DNA of 64,000 nucleotides, taken from positions 134,693,169 to 134,757,168 of the forward strand of contig CAMZMU010000052.1 of NCBI GenBank assembly GCA_947311845.1, read 5' to 3'. Of the stretch, positions 1-12,722 are shown one piece after another. This stretch comes from Poa pratensis (Eukaryota > Streptophyta > Magnoliopsida > Poales > Poaceae). The notes beneath the pieces were generated by a model that had not been told where the DNA came from, ran no database searches, and saw only the letters and a program-made list of their open reading frames with translations. The position numbers were made by a program, and so were the translations under genes. Every line of letters begins with the position of its first letter. Positions within the stretch are counted from its first letter, which is position 1.

Positions 1-1873
1 GGCTTTTTCCACGTAGGCCTTGACCTGTGCAAAATAAGGTAAGCCGCACTGTTATGGGCCGCGGGTTAACCCAAAGAGTATTCCCCGACAAGTTTACTTT
101 AGTTTTTCATTTCGGTTTGTTATTCAAAAATCCAAAAAGATTTTACTTTGTTTGCTTGTTTCCTTTCTATGCTTGCTTTAAATCGAAAACCCAAAAATAT
201 TTTTTGTTCTTCTGCTGTTTTGTATAGTTGTTTCAGAGTTCAAAAATTTCCGTGGTTCCACTTTGGGCTTGGTTATCATTTCACATCATTCAAGCCACAC
301 AAGTGAAAAGCAATAATGACGATTTACGACAACCCGGATGTGGTAAAAGGCTAGTATGAACTCTATTTGTTTTTCATTTTTGTAAATATACCTACTCATA
401 TGAACATGCTTAGCTATCATGGTAGTGGTTATGTTATTTAATGACTTCTTAGTAGTTCATGTCTTCTTATGATCAGTACCAAATTGCTAATATTAAATAA
501 CATGTCATATAGATATTTGCCTGCATTGTTCTATTCGTAAAACAGTATGGCAAGGTGGTTTCCTCCTCTGAATAATTTACTTGAATCGACTTGGCACATG
601 CTCACACATGTTTATGACTGAAAAATAAAAGTCAATTAAGCCTTGATGATCTATTTTGCCTCAGAGTTTTAGTATCATTTTTATGCCTCCGTTAATCTTA
701 TTCTGTCGCAAGTATGATTATGACCGTTATTGCTTATTCTCTTGGTTGTCGCTTCCCAGTCTATTGCTAGCCTTCACTTGTACTGAGCAGGAATGCTGCT
801 CGTGCATCCAAAATCTTTAAAACTGAGTTATCCCAAAGAGTCCACCAAAAATTCCTATGCATGGTATTTCGAACCATTCCAAGTAAATTTGCATGTGCTA
901 TCTTTAAAACCTTCAAAATATTTCCCTTTTTGTGTCAATGTTTACCAGCTCATGAGGAAGTAGTGGGTTATTCTTTATTCAACTTGTCAAACAGACTTTT
1001 ACACCTGGACTAGTGGCATATACATCCGCTTATCCATTAATTTTGCAAAAGAGCTGGCAACGGGGTGCCCGGTCTCAATTAATTACAACTTTAACCATTA
1101 ATTCTCTTCACACTTTTGCCCTGATTTATCAGTAAGCAATGACAAACAGTGAAATACCTGTGTGTGTAAACCAAAGAGAAAGAGGGATGATCTGCCTTGC
1201 TGGTAGAAATAACGTCCTTCATGGGAGCCGCTCTTAAAAGTCTATTTGATAGGGGGATATTGTTTTCATCCGCTGCCATTCGTTGACAATTAACAAACAC
1301 CTCTCAAACATTTTTACTTCTGTTTTAAAATAAAAAAAACTCTAGCACATGTTAATCCCTGCTTCCCTCTGTGAAGGGCTAATCTTTTATTTTTATGTTG
1401 AGTCACCATCCTTTCTTTGAGCACTTCTTCGAGAGCATAGCTGTCGTTCTTAGTGTAATATGTTTGTCCCAGAATATGATTAATTGAGGCATAACTAGGA
1501 TGCTTTTATCTTTGATATCTCTATATCTAGTCTTCACTTAAACTTCAGAGGTGACTTGGCATTTATGTTTTGCCCTTCAAATAAAGGCAAGCGAGATACC
1601 ATTTTGTCATATCTTATTACGAACATTGCAATTCATGTGGATAGATGTATGTTATGTTATTTATTCTTAGTACATTGGTATCTTTTCATGATTTGCATAA
1701 CTACTAGGTGTCATTATTTGCATGGTTCCTATTATGAATTGCCTAAGTTTTTGATCATATAGTAGGTATGTATACATCATATGAAGCAAATGTGTTAGTA
1801 AAAGTTTCTTTTATCGCACTCCGTTGTTAACTGAATTACTTGAGGACAAGCAATAAGCTAAGCTTGGGGGAGT
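1..1873 (+). mobile_element. LTR retrotransposon A, internal region (3' part)
   Basis: AT-rich internal sequence of an LTR retrotransposon whose 5' part lies left of the window. It ends in a purine-rich tract at about 1859-1873 (aagcttgggggagt), directly before the LTR start, as expected of a polypurine tract. The stretch at about 780-1300 is clearly related to element B at 11219-11405 and 17786-18120, so A and B belong to related families. No gag or pol domain is visible. Position 950-975 holds the uninterrupted form of the site where element C inserted into B. Confidence 0.75.
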
Positions 1874-3271
1874 TGATACGTCCAAAACATATCTACTTTT
1901 CCGAACACTTTTGCTGTCGTTTTTCCTCTAACTTGTGTGATTTGAATGCAACTAACACGGACTAACGCTGTTTTCAGCAGAATTGCCCTGGTGTCTTGTT
2001 TTTGTGCAGAAAGTCAAAGTTTCTGGAAAATTCCAGAAAAATTACAGAAATTCTATTTTCCAGAAGACCCACGGAGACAGAAGATGAAGCGAAGAGTGGG
2101 CACAGGGGCCCCACACGCACCCTCAGCGCGGTTGGGCCTTGGCCGCGCCGAGGCATGGTGTGGCCACCTCGTGTGGCCCCCGACGCTCCCCTTTGGACTA
2201 CATAATGCCTCTGACCTAAAAACTTCGTGGGGATCGACGCTTTTTCCAGAAACCCTCCAGAGCTCCGCCGCCATCGAAAACCCTATTTTGGGGATCAGAA
2301 ACTCCGTTCTGGCACCCTGTCGGGACGGGGAATTGGAGGAGATCATCGCCATCATCATCACCGCCGCCTCTCCATCAACCATCCATGACTCCCCCATCCA
2401 TGTGTGAGCAATTCTCCGCTATAGGCTGAAGGGGATGGTAGGGATTGGATGAGATCGTTCATGTAATAGTTGTGAGATTGTTAGGGCATAGTGCCTAGTA
2501 TCCATTATTAGTACTTTATGTCATTGTTGCAACTTGTTATGCTTAATGCTTGACACTAGGGCCCGAGTGCCATGATTTCAGATCTGAACATGTTATTGAA
2601 TCATGAGAATAATTATTGTTTTAGATCATGTCTATAAGTTGTATACACACGTTATTGTCAGGAACCCGAGGCCCCAAAGTGACAGAAATTGGGATAACCG
2701 AATGGGATGGTTGTGACGTGAGGATCACATGTGTTCACGGAGTGTTAATGCTTTGCTCCGGTGCTTTATTAAAAGGAGCACCTTAATTACCAGTAGTTTC
2801 CCTTGAGGCCCCGCTGCAAACGGGCTGGTAGGACAAAAGATGTTGTGCAAGTTTCTCATTGCGAGCACGTACGACTAAATACGGAACACATGCCTATGAT
2901 TGATTATTACTTGGATACCTTACTATTATTTATCTGCAATTGCCCTGCATATGACTATTTCATGAATTATCTTATCCATGCAACGCCCGTTCATGCATCC
3001 CTATGCCTACAGTATTTTTAATCCTGCTGTCTACTGCAATTATTACTGGTGTCTTTATTTCACTGCCGCTATTATTTCACTACTGCTACTGTCATAAAAC
3101 TGTTGCTACTAATAAACTGTGTCGAGCAAGTCTACTTCCAGGTGCAGCTAAACTGACAATTCATCTGTCAAGGCTTATAAATATTCTTTGGCTCCCCTTG
3201 TGTCGAATCAATAAATTTGGGTTTTACTTCCCTCGAAGACTGTTGCGATCCCCTATACTTGTGGGTCATCA
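1874..3271 (+). mobile_element. 3' LTR of element A
   Basis: About 1398 bp, starting TGATACGTCC and ending GGGTCATCA (TG...CA with a TGAT/ATCA inverted end). It directly follows the polypurine tract. It contains a GC-richer transcribed-leader-like part around 2090-2350. The LTR interrupts the tail of another LTR (element B) that resumes at 3272. The 5-bp duplication should be cacgt, but its left copy lies outside the window. The same family occurs as a minus-strand solo LTR at 43964-45427, which shares both termini. Confidence 0.8.
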
Positions 3272-3441
3272 CACGTCAGCGCCGGATTCCCTGGTGTTGC
3301 GACGCATCATACTTCGCCGTTGACAACCTTCTGAAGTGCTACTGCTCCTACTGGTTCGATAACCTTGGTTTTATACTGAGGGAAAACTTGCTGCTGAGTT
3401 ACATCATACCTTCCTCTTGGGGTGTCCCAACGGAAATATCA
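3272..3441 (+). mobile_element. 5' LTR tail of element B
   Basis: This stretch aligns base for base with the end of the LTR at 20111-20279, with about 8 mismatches over about 168 bp, and ends in the same ...AAATATCA terminus. It is the last part of B's 5' LTR; the rest lies beyond the inserted element A, left of the window. Confidence 0.85.
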
Positions 3442-3812
3442 AGCAAATTTTTCTGGCGCTGTTGCCGGGAGACAACAGGCTTCTGCAAGGGGTTTCACGC
3501 TTCCAATCTTTTTAGTTTGTTTTTGTCTTGCTTAGTTTATTTTATTTTATCTTGTTTCCTTTTAATTATCAAAAACACAAAAAAATTAGTTTCTTGCATC
3601 TAGTTTATTTCGGTTTGTTATTATGTCTAGTTGTTTACTTGCTATCAATGGTTTCTCTATTTGATACAAAATATTATTGGCACGGTGGGTTCACGGAGTA
3701 ACACCAAAATTATTATAAGGAATACTGCTTGTCTAAAAAAGGGGCACATTTATGGGAACAAATAAGTAGATTGAATTATTTTGCTAAAAACTTGTGCTCT
3801 ACTTATAATGAA
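3442..3812 (+). mobile_element. Element B primer-binding site and start of internal region
   Basis: Just after the LTR end lies tggcgctgttgccggga at 3454-3470, the position and type of sequence used as tRNA primer-binding site in grass gypsy elements. AT-rich leader sequence without a convincing ORF follows, up to the Helitron insertion at 3812/3813. Joining 3812 to 8837 restores a continuous element sequence. Confidence 0.65.
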
Positions 3813-6800
3813 CTAGCTGGGTGGCCCGCGCAATTGCGCGGCTAGATGAAATACTTTTCATATGTTATATATGAATGCAAAACTTGAGTAAGTTCTATTG
3901 TGGCGGAGTCCACTCTATCCTTCAATTTGTATTTTTTCCTTCAAGCTACAACAATTGGTAGTGACGCCTTTCTCTTCTGGCTTGCGATCAATAATTTCCA
4001 TACCAAGGATGAGTGATGTACTGTACAATAGCAACATCCACTACCTATTCTGCTCCTACATGATCAATCATTGAAACCATAATACCTCCAATAGATTCAT
4101 ATAATTTATATTATTACCGTGATATACTATAATGTATTAGGGGCCTGGCCCGATTCCGATTCGGTCTCTGTTATGATGTATCTATTCTTTTGAGCAAACT
4201 TTAAAAGGCAAGAAATAAATCTGCCAGACATCCAGCTAAAATACCGAAATTGGGTTGTCATGTATTCAACAACCATTATCCTAAAGGTTTGGATGCCTGC
4301 ACAAATGAAGAGAAATGAAATATATTAAGAAAAGCTTTGTACGGAATAGAATACGTAAGTACCATTGCTAGGAAAATAACATGATAGGGTATGCCCTAAA
4401 ATCATAACGATACCACTTGTTAGACCTGTTTTGTGCACTATCTCCGATCAAAAGAGAAGGAGACAACCATACCTTATAGTTGTGACGTGCTTTATTGGCT
4501 GATTTTCAGGTAGGATTACCTGAAGATGGGACACAACAGTTGCCGGAAAGACGGCAAGGGGATTGTCGATTCGCCAATCTCTCCGGAGACAGTTGCCGGC
4601 AAGAGATGTGAACTGAAGTTGTTGTTTTGAGCATTAGCAAGCCAGAAGTAGCAGCAATTATATGTTCTGCTGCAATAAACATTGGTAGTAGATATTATTC
4701 AGCTATCGGCAATATGTTCTCCTAAGCATATCAAACACAATGTAATTGTTAGAAATTTAATTGCTTCCTTAGTGGAGTGATTACGAAGTAACAGAACATG
4801 TAATAAGTACACTAAGAACTACTCAACTTACAGCACTCACGCAAGTTCTACACCACAGGAAACAGCAATGTAGAAAACGGATACAGCTAATAAAAAGTAT
4901 TTGCCTCTATTTTTAAATATGGTTCCATAAAGAGATAAGTATAAAAATGACAATTCTTACGAACTGTTGATCATAACAAATATTATTTCCAAAATAAATA
5001 AAAGTGAAATAATATAAATAATATTTCTTTCGATGTAGTGGGACCATAATATGATATTTTACAGTGCATCAATTTTACGTGCCTAAAATTAAAGATTTGT
5101 ACATAGTGGGCACAAAAAGAACAAATGTTTATGAGATCCATCTATAATTTCATATCTAAACACACACACATACGTATACAACTCCCTATCAATTTCAATA
5201 CTTACACGTGTGTAGACAACTTCGTAGATCAATTCAATTAGACATAGGAGAGAATCAACAAAGGAGTCAATGGGTGAACCTCAACAGTGTGTTGTGTGTG
5301 AAGTTGACGCAGGGGCTGCAGTGACCTTGCCTCAGTTACCTGGCGGAGGCGACGATGTTGACCCAAGGACGTCGGTGACCTCAGCACATCCACACAACAG
5401 CTCGAAACCACATTGGTATCATCATTTTACCTGAAAAATAGAATGCAAACTCTAGATGCACCAGTACTAAATAGATAGATACTAACTATATAGTGTGATA
5501 AAAAACAATGGAATACATTGGAGAGAATTAAGGTGGACACCGCACTTTCACTTCTATATATATCCATAGAGAAGATATGGTACAAATATTGGGCTGTTGG
5601 TATAATTAGAGTCGAAAGATCAGCTAAGTAATGCAGAGAACAAAATACTGCCTTGCTTCTTTGTTTATTTCATGAACATCTTAATCTTGTAAGATATATT
5701 GTAGTTTTTGAAGTCAGTCACCTCATAAGTATTGCTTTAATATTGGATGATACTCTCATGATTCAGATGTAGTGAATTTTCATAAACTCGAGAATAATCT
5801 CCATTGAACGCAACACTTCCACCTGAACCAATCAATATCCTTGAGGAGGGATCTATATAACTGAGACAATCATGAATGTTTTAGTCGAGTTCCTGTGATA
5901 TATCACTATACATATGCAAAGAAAGAGAATGTGTAAATACGCACTTGCAGGACAAAAGCACTCCGATATGTGATTGCATAACAGCACTTTCTTGACCTTC
6001 GGAATGCACTCCTGCCTATCACTAATTTCGTAAATATATGGTTGTTAAGCTAAATGCGAACATCAGAAAAACGCAAGACCAAAGAATCTGATTTGATTTT
6101 GGGAAGCTACGAAATCTGCAAGATGACAAATATGGGGGGTGTAAATACCAACAAAACATTCGACATAGGAATCCAATGAACTTACCTGCAGTGCAGCAAT
6201 TGCGACCACTCGACACCGGGTAATGCTGCTTTCAGCATCGTCATAGGTTGCCGCCAGCCCTTTGCTAGACGTCTACTCCGCTCTGTTGCAATTTCAAGTA
6301 CTGTGTTGATAGCCTGGTTGACCAGATGATTGTGATAGTCACCCAAAGACGTAAGCGATCATATCTAATACAAAGTTCCATGAAAATCTGCTCCTCCACA
6401 AAACTTACACCTTCTCTAGCAACTGGGCACCCATAATAATATTAGAATTAAATTGCCAATACATAACATTGGAGAGAGGTCAGAAAATAGTCTAGCAAAG
6501 TTGGTCACTATTGTCTGGACTCTAATAATTCTGAAAAGGAGCAGGAACAAACACTGTTAGCTATCATGTGTAGATCTTTAACAATTAGAACAGGAAGTTG
6601 CAGAAGTGAACATGGGATTTGACCTCAATACATTATTCGCCAAAAAGTATATGAAAGGAGATGTGCATGCTGCGTACAAAAGAATTTATGCGACACTGAT
6701 TTCAGAGCATCCTTACTGGACTCCCTTGTACTACCGTCCATAAACGTTTCTAAATAGATGACAGAGGCATGTGGCGCTTATGTCCTGGGCCAAGAGCAAA

Positions 6801-8836
6801 ACTAAAGATACATCGAGATAAGTAAAAATTGATAAACATAATATGCAATATTTGGAGCATAAGTTATTTCTTGTTCATGTTCTAGACGGATAATAAGGAA
6901 ACGTAAAATTAACAAAATAGGAACTATTACCTGCAAATGTTGCCCCGCAGATTTGCAAACATCAATGAATTTCAGTAATAGCCTTTATAGTTTAGTGCAA
7001 TGTTGTCATCAGTGAAGAAGGCAAATACCAACAAAATTTCTCATGCGTATCACACAATTCAGGGATGGTGGGTGATGATTCCACCGCTGTCCCAGTATGT
7101 CGTCAATATGTGCTTATCCTATCCTCCTCGTCGAATATGCAATAACAAACATGAAGCTCCCTGCAATAACTTTTTTTGATAGCTCCCTGAAATAACACAC
7201 ATGAAACATTACCAAACATGACATGAGAAGAGTCAGGAACTCAGCATCTGTCCATTATTCAGACTAAGACATTGAGAAATACTTGAATCATGCGTATCAG
7301 TAGATCGATACATGAGGAGCAGGCACTTAATTACCCGCAATTTTTCTCATGTGTACCACACAATTCTGGAACGGTTCATAATGATTCCGCCGGCGTTCCG
7401 GCGTGCGTCGTAAACTCTGGACATCCTATCTTCCTTGCTATTGCTATAGGCCGCACATTGGGCTGATGCAGGGGGCAAGAGGAAGACTGTGAGGAATACG
7501 TGTGTTCCCCACGATGGCAGCAATACTTCTCTCTTGTTCGAACTGTCAACGGCGCATCTGCTACTCCACAACCATTACGCGAACTGGTGATCCGAAGAAT
7601 AGAAGCTGATCGGAGCCATGGTCGATGATCAAGCATGGAAACATGTGGCGGCTAGTCTCAGATGTGTTGGTTTGGTTGCGAGGCTGCCGGCCTTGTCTTA
7701 CTTGGGGCTATGAACGCTGCACCTGCCGCCGTCAACTTTCAAGATCTCAACACATGTCGATTGATCACCTGAAAATTTGGCCTTGCAACATCGATCTCCA
7801 AGATTTTTCTATCTATTTGGCGCTTGCTTCTCATGGAGAAGGCCGCAGATGCAAAATCGAGATGCCACGATTCTGTGACGGTGCGTTAGACGAGTAGATC
7901 GAACTGTGGGAAGACGGACATACCAAGTGCACCCGTGGACGGAACATGGTGGGCGACCGGCTGCTGTGCAGCGCCAGATCAATCGCTTAGTCCAGTATCT
8001 CCCATCGCAACTTGAGGTAATTAGCCTTGTGTGTTCGTCAACTTCGTTGGCGCGTGATTGTCGTCGTCTCCTCGAGTTAGCTTCGTTGGAGCCAGATCGA
8101 CTTTGTCGTGCTTCGTGCTCATCACATGCATTACGCTTGGCCGCACCATCTCCATCGCTGATGTGTAAGATCTATGCCTGGCTCTTCCTGATGCTTAGTT
8201 CGACTGTTGATGTTCGTTCCTCGGTTATGCATGGCGGCTGAGACGGCGACATCGGGAACGGGAAGAGAAGGCGGAACGGCCATGCCGCCGGAGCGGTTGC
8301 ACGTATCATGCATATGTATTGTGCTACATGGCTGGATGGATCGATCGTACATGGGGTCTTGGAGATCTTTCCTATTCTAGTACGATGGTATTCTAGTACG
8401 ATGGTGACTCCTCTATATACGTGCGTGATCTTTCTATTTTTCCTTGTAGGCGAACGTGATGGATCCCGTGTGTGATCGATTCCATGCAGAGACGTGCTCA
8501 ATTGTGACTGGTGGACTTCTTTTTATAGCGTTAGATTGGTTTGATTTATGTGCACGTGAGGAATAAATCTAAGCCGTTCGTTTTTCATGCTAAACGCTTG
8601 ATTAATCCGAGCCATTGATTGTCTTGTGTTTTAATTAAGGCGAACGTGATGGATCCCGTGTGTGATCGATTCCATGCAGAGACGTGCTCAATTGTGACTG
8701 GTGGACTTCTTTTTATAGCGTTAGATTGGTTTGATTTATGTGCACGTGAGGAATAAATCTAAGCCGTTCGTTTTTCATGCTAAACGCTTGATTAATCCGA
8801 GCCATTGATTGTCTTGTGTTTTAATTATATAATAGA
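3813..8836 (-). mobile_element. Helitron-like transposon, non-autonomous, about 5.0 kb
   Basis: The 3' end (minus strand) has a perfect 16-bp palindrome at 3826-3841 (ccgcgcaattgcgcgg), a 9-nt spacer and CTAG, followed by T at the junction. The other end reads TCTATTATATAATTAAAACA on the minus strand from 8836, a typical grass Helitron 5' start. The flanking bases are A (3812) and T (8837), the expected AT insertion site without target duplication. The element lies inside element B. No Rep/helicase ORF is visible, and the short ORFs at 7350-8350 match nothing I recognise. The remaining interior is AT-rich and featureless to me. Confidence 0.75.
8448..8827. repeat. Perfect tandem duplication, 2 x 190 bp, at the Helitron 5' end
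   Basis: Copy 1 is 8448-8637 and copy 2 is 8638-8827. I see no mismatch between them. Copy 2 ends about 9 bp before the 5' terminus of the Helitron. The perfect identity implies a recent duplication or active homogenisation. An assembly artefact is possible. Confidence 0.93.
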
Positions 8837-9163
8837 TCCTGGTACTTTAATGAATGTTTTTGCTGTAGGAGGTATAAACACCTCCCTTTCCAATGTGATT
8901 ATAATGATGATGAGACTTTGGCTTCTTATGCTAAAGGAAACTATGACTTTGTTAATCTTGAAAAAACTGAAGAATTTGTTGTTTTTAAGGGTGCTTATGA
9001 AACTGCTTGTGTGCTTCAGGGTGATGATGCCCCTTATAAGTCTGAGAATTCTGAGATACTTGGTTACTGCCTTGAATATTACAATGATAATCTTTATATC
9101 ACTAAATTTCTTGAGAAAACTTATTCTCCAGAACAACTTGCTTCCTTTCAGAGACCTATGTAA
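8837..9163 (+). pseudogene. Element B internal ORF remnant, function unknown
   Basis: The frame is open from the Helitron junction to a stop at 9161-9163. It reads an acidic, aromatic-rich peptide (for example DDETLASYAKGNYDF, then GYCLEYYNDNLYITKFLEKT). A further degenerate open stretch follows to about 9420, broken by a TAG near 9208. The strongly coding-like composition suggests a decayed element protein. I recognise no gag, protease, RT or integrase motif, so element B appears non-autonomous. Confidence 0.45.
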
Positions 9164-11400
9164 GTAGAAATTGCTGAAACTAAAGTCTCATTGGATGAAA
9201 AAGAGGAATAGAGTGGTGAACAAAAGGAGGATCCACCTCCTAAAGATAGTAACTCTTTAACTCTTACATTATTTGATTGCCCTCCATGCCTACCTAAGGA
9301 GGAAGAATGCTATATTGTTGAATGTCATGATTCCATCGAAATATCTCCTTTTGATAAATTTGAAGTAACAAACACCTTGACTCAAGAAAGTAAAAAATGT
9401 GCTCCCTAATTTTATATATGACAATGCTCTTGATGATGGTCCTATATTGCCTAATGATCTTAATTATACTATTATTGTCATGAGTTTGTGATAGTTATAT
9501 TGTTGAGTTTGTTCATGATGCTACTGAAAATTATTATGAGAGAGGAAAATATGGTTGTACAAATTTTCATGGTACTAAAACACCTCTCATGTTGAAAGTT
9601 CTGAAGTTATTTTTGTTTTATCTTCCTATGCTTGTCACTTTGTTCTTTATGAATTTATTTGTGTACAAGATTCCTATGCATAGGAAGTGGATTAGACTTA
9701 AATGTGTTTGATATTTGCCTCTTGATGCTCTCTTTTGTTTTCAACTCTTATTCTTATGAGAGCATCATTAAAATCTTCTAGCCTAGCTAAAAGGCATTAA
9801 AGAAAGCGCTTTAGGGAGGCAACCCTTTATCTATTTGTTTTCAGTTTTTTTAGTCAAGGTGTTTGTTTACTTCTGTAGCAACTCCTTTGTATCTTTACTT
9901 TTTTGCATTGTTGTCCCAAGAGTAGCCTCTAATGATAAGATGATGCTAGATTTTGATTGCTGCACAGTAACAGATTTCTGCTGTTCACTCTACGAAATTC
10001 CTAAAATCACCAGATTGTGATTTAAATCTGAATTTTTTTTGCGTAATCTTTATGTATGTCTGAATCTTTCGTTAGTTCAAAGTTTTTCGATCTGAGCGTT
10101 GTAAATGTCTCGAAAAAATCGTCTTTGCGGACTGTTCTATTTTAGACAGATTATGCCTTTTATTTTGCATTCTCTCTTTTACTAGTGTTGAGTGAAATTC
10201 TTTTTTGGGTGCAAGAGCTTCACATAACATCAGTGGCAGTAGCTAATGTTTAAAGTAACAAGTCATATCGCGTCTTTATAGAACATGTGAGTTTTTGATT
10301 ATGCACTAAACCTCTAATGAGATTTGCTTTGAGTTTGGTGTGACGGAAGTTTTCAAGGGTCAAGAGAGAAGGATGATATAATAGGATCAAGAAGAGTGAA
10401 GAGCTTAAGCTTGGGGAGGCTCCCATGGATCTCCCAGCATATTTCAAGCAGACTCAAGCGTGTAAGCTTGGGGATGCCCAAGGCATTCCCTTCTTCATCG
10501 ACAAAATTATCAGGTCATCTCTAGTGAAACTATATTTTTATTCTTTCACATCATATGTACTGTTCTTGGAGCGTCTGTGTGCTTTTATTTTCAGTATTTT
10601 ATTTTATTTTCATTTTGTAATCAACTTGATTGGACCCCAGCATTCTTGATTGGGAGAGAGACACGCTCCGCTTTTTCATGAGAATACTCCTATTCTTCAC
10701 TTATATTTGTTGAGTATTCAAATCTAGCGTTGTTCAGCTTTTAGCTCTTGTTTTCATGTATCTCTTGTCAGAGCTATTAGTTCTTTTAAATAAAAGTACT
10801 CTCTTGCTTCACTTATACCTGTTTGGACAGTTATTGAAATAAATTGATTGGTGTTTTTTTGGAACAGAAAATGTTGCATGTGGTAAATGGTATAATGGAA
10901 AAGACTTGCATATTCTTGTAGATCACTAATTTGGATAATTTGATACTTGTCAATTGTTTTGAGTTAACAAGTAGATCATGATTAAACTTTTGCATCATGT
11001 AAGTTAAGCCCATTAGTGAAGAACTACTGTAAAGTTTGTTGAAATTTAGTTTGCATGAGTGGTATCTCTAAGGTCTAGATATTTTCTAATAAAAGGGTTA
11101 GGTTAACAAGGAAGACGGTGTGAAGTCTTATAATGTTTGCAATATGTTGGTCATATAAAACTTGGTGTACTGGTTGATATTCTTGTTTGCTTACATAACC
11201 TTGCTAGCCAAAACTCTGTACTGAGAGGGAATGCTTCTCGTGCATCCAAATCCTTAAGCCAAAATCCCTGCCATTTGTGTCCACCATAACTACCTATATG
11301 TGGTATTTCCTTGCCATTCCAAGTAAATTTTTCATGTGCTACCTTTAAATTATTCAAAACTGTTATTATTCCTTTTTGTGTCAATGTTTACTAGCTCATG
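9164..11400 (+). mobile_element. Element B internal region, non-coding
   Basis: AT-rich sequence with recurring phrases typical of these elements, such as agcttggggatgcccaagg near 10460. The last about 190 bp are homologous to 780-960 of element A. No gene is visible. It ends in the 5-bp target duplication aggaa (11401-11405) of element C. Confidence 0.65.
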
Positions 11401-11405
11401 AGGAA

Positions 11406-12722
11406 TGTCGGGGATGTGACCCTGGGTACCCCAGAGTTGTTGCTTTGACCGAAGCTCCTAGGACGTCAGATGCGCTCCAAGTCGAGGCAGGTGGCCTCGA
11501 CTCTTCATCCCTAACCGGATCACTCTCCGCCTACGCCGGGACATCCTAACCGGATCACTCTCCGCCTACGCCGGCACATCCTAACAGGATCACTCTCCGC
11601 CTACGCCGGGACATCCTAACCGGGTCACTCTCCGCCTACGTCGGGACATCCTAACCGGGTCACTCTCCGCCTACACCGGGACATCCCTAACCGGATCACT
11701 CTCCGCCTACGCCGGGGCATCCTAACCGGATCACTCTCCGCCTACGCCGGGACATCCTAACCGGATCACTCTCCGCCTACGCCGGGACATCCCTAACCGG
11801 ATCACTCTCCGCCTACGTTGGGACATCCTAACCGGGTCACTCTCCGCCTACGCCGGGACATCCCTAACCGGATCACTCTCCGCCTACGCCGGGACATCCT
11901 AACCGGATCACTCTCCGCCTACGCCGGGACATCCCTAACCGGCTCACTCTCCGCCTACGCCGGGACATCCTAACCGGGTCACTCTCCGCCTACGCTGGGA
12001 CATTCTAACCGGATCACTCTCCGCCTACGCCGGGACATCCCTAACCGGATCACTCTCCGCCTACGCCGGGACATCCTTATCCAGATCACTCTCCGCCTAT
12101 GCCGGGACATCCTTATCCGAATCATCATAAATATCTTCAGGAGAGGATAAGAAGAGGACATGGAGATTTAGAGGACAATAGCTAAAAGACAAAGGTAAGG
12201 ACGGCATCTCCCAGAGATGCTGGAGACAAGTGCTAGAAGACAAAGGAGTCAACTCATCAACAGTGTTTGTACAGTGCATTGAGCCTCCTCATCCACTCAT
12301 TGTCCCCTGGGTTCCCCTTTATAAGGATCACCAGGGGGAGAGCTGAAGGGGGACGGGCGGGTGCGTGCAGGAGCACGCTGGAGCTCTTCTCCCTTGCCCC
12401 TTCTTCTTCCTAGACTTTCCCACCATTGTTGGATCAAACAGCTCGAGGAGCACTTGTAGCCCACCGTATACAAAGAGGAGAATACATCAAGTAGGCTAGT
12501 GCTGCAGTAGGGGTTTTACCTCCTCACGAGGGCCCCGAAGCAGGGTACATCGTGTGTGCTTTGTGTTCTTGCGGTTCTTGTTCTTGTTCTTGCTTGTTCT
12601 TCGTGTTCTTCATGTGTTCTTCGTGTGTGGTTTCACTGCGCAATCCCTCCCCGAATCCACAAGCACCCGTTCGGCCCCAGAATAAGCCACTCCGTGGCAT
12701 CTGCGTGATTCCCACCACGACA
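11406..12722 (+). mobile_element. 5' LTR of element C
   Basis: 1317 bp. It carries a long array of 35-bp repeats, then a unique part with a probable TATA box (tttataagg near 12328) and a CT/GT-rich segment near 12550-12620. It differs from the 3' LTR mainly by a few substitutions and single-base homopolymer-length changes. Confidence 0.9.
11508..12118. repeat. 35-bp tandem array inside the element C 5' LTR
   Basis: About 17 copies of a 34-36 bp unit whose core is ccggatcactctccgcctac followed by gccgggacatcctaa. Units differ by single substitutions and an optional extra C. The matching array in the 3' LTR is at about 16580-17190. Confidence 0.92.

Noticed and set aside
3272..3441. Solo LTR interpretation for 1874-3441 as one unit
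   Set aside because: The stretch contains two different LTR ends: GGGTCATCA at 3271, and AAATATCA at 3441 that matches the LTR at 18694-20279.
11508..12118. CRISPR-like appearance of regularly spaced 35-bp units
   Set aside because: Units are directly contiguous with no unique spacers, lie inside LTRs and occur in a plant genome.
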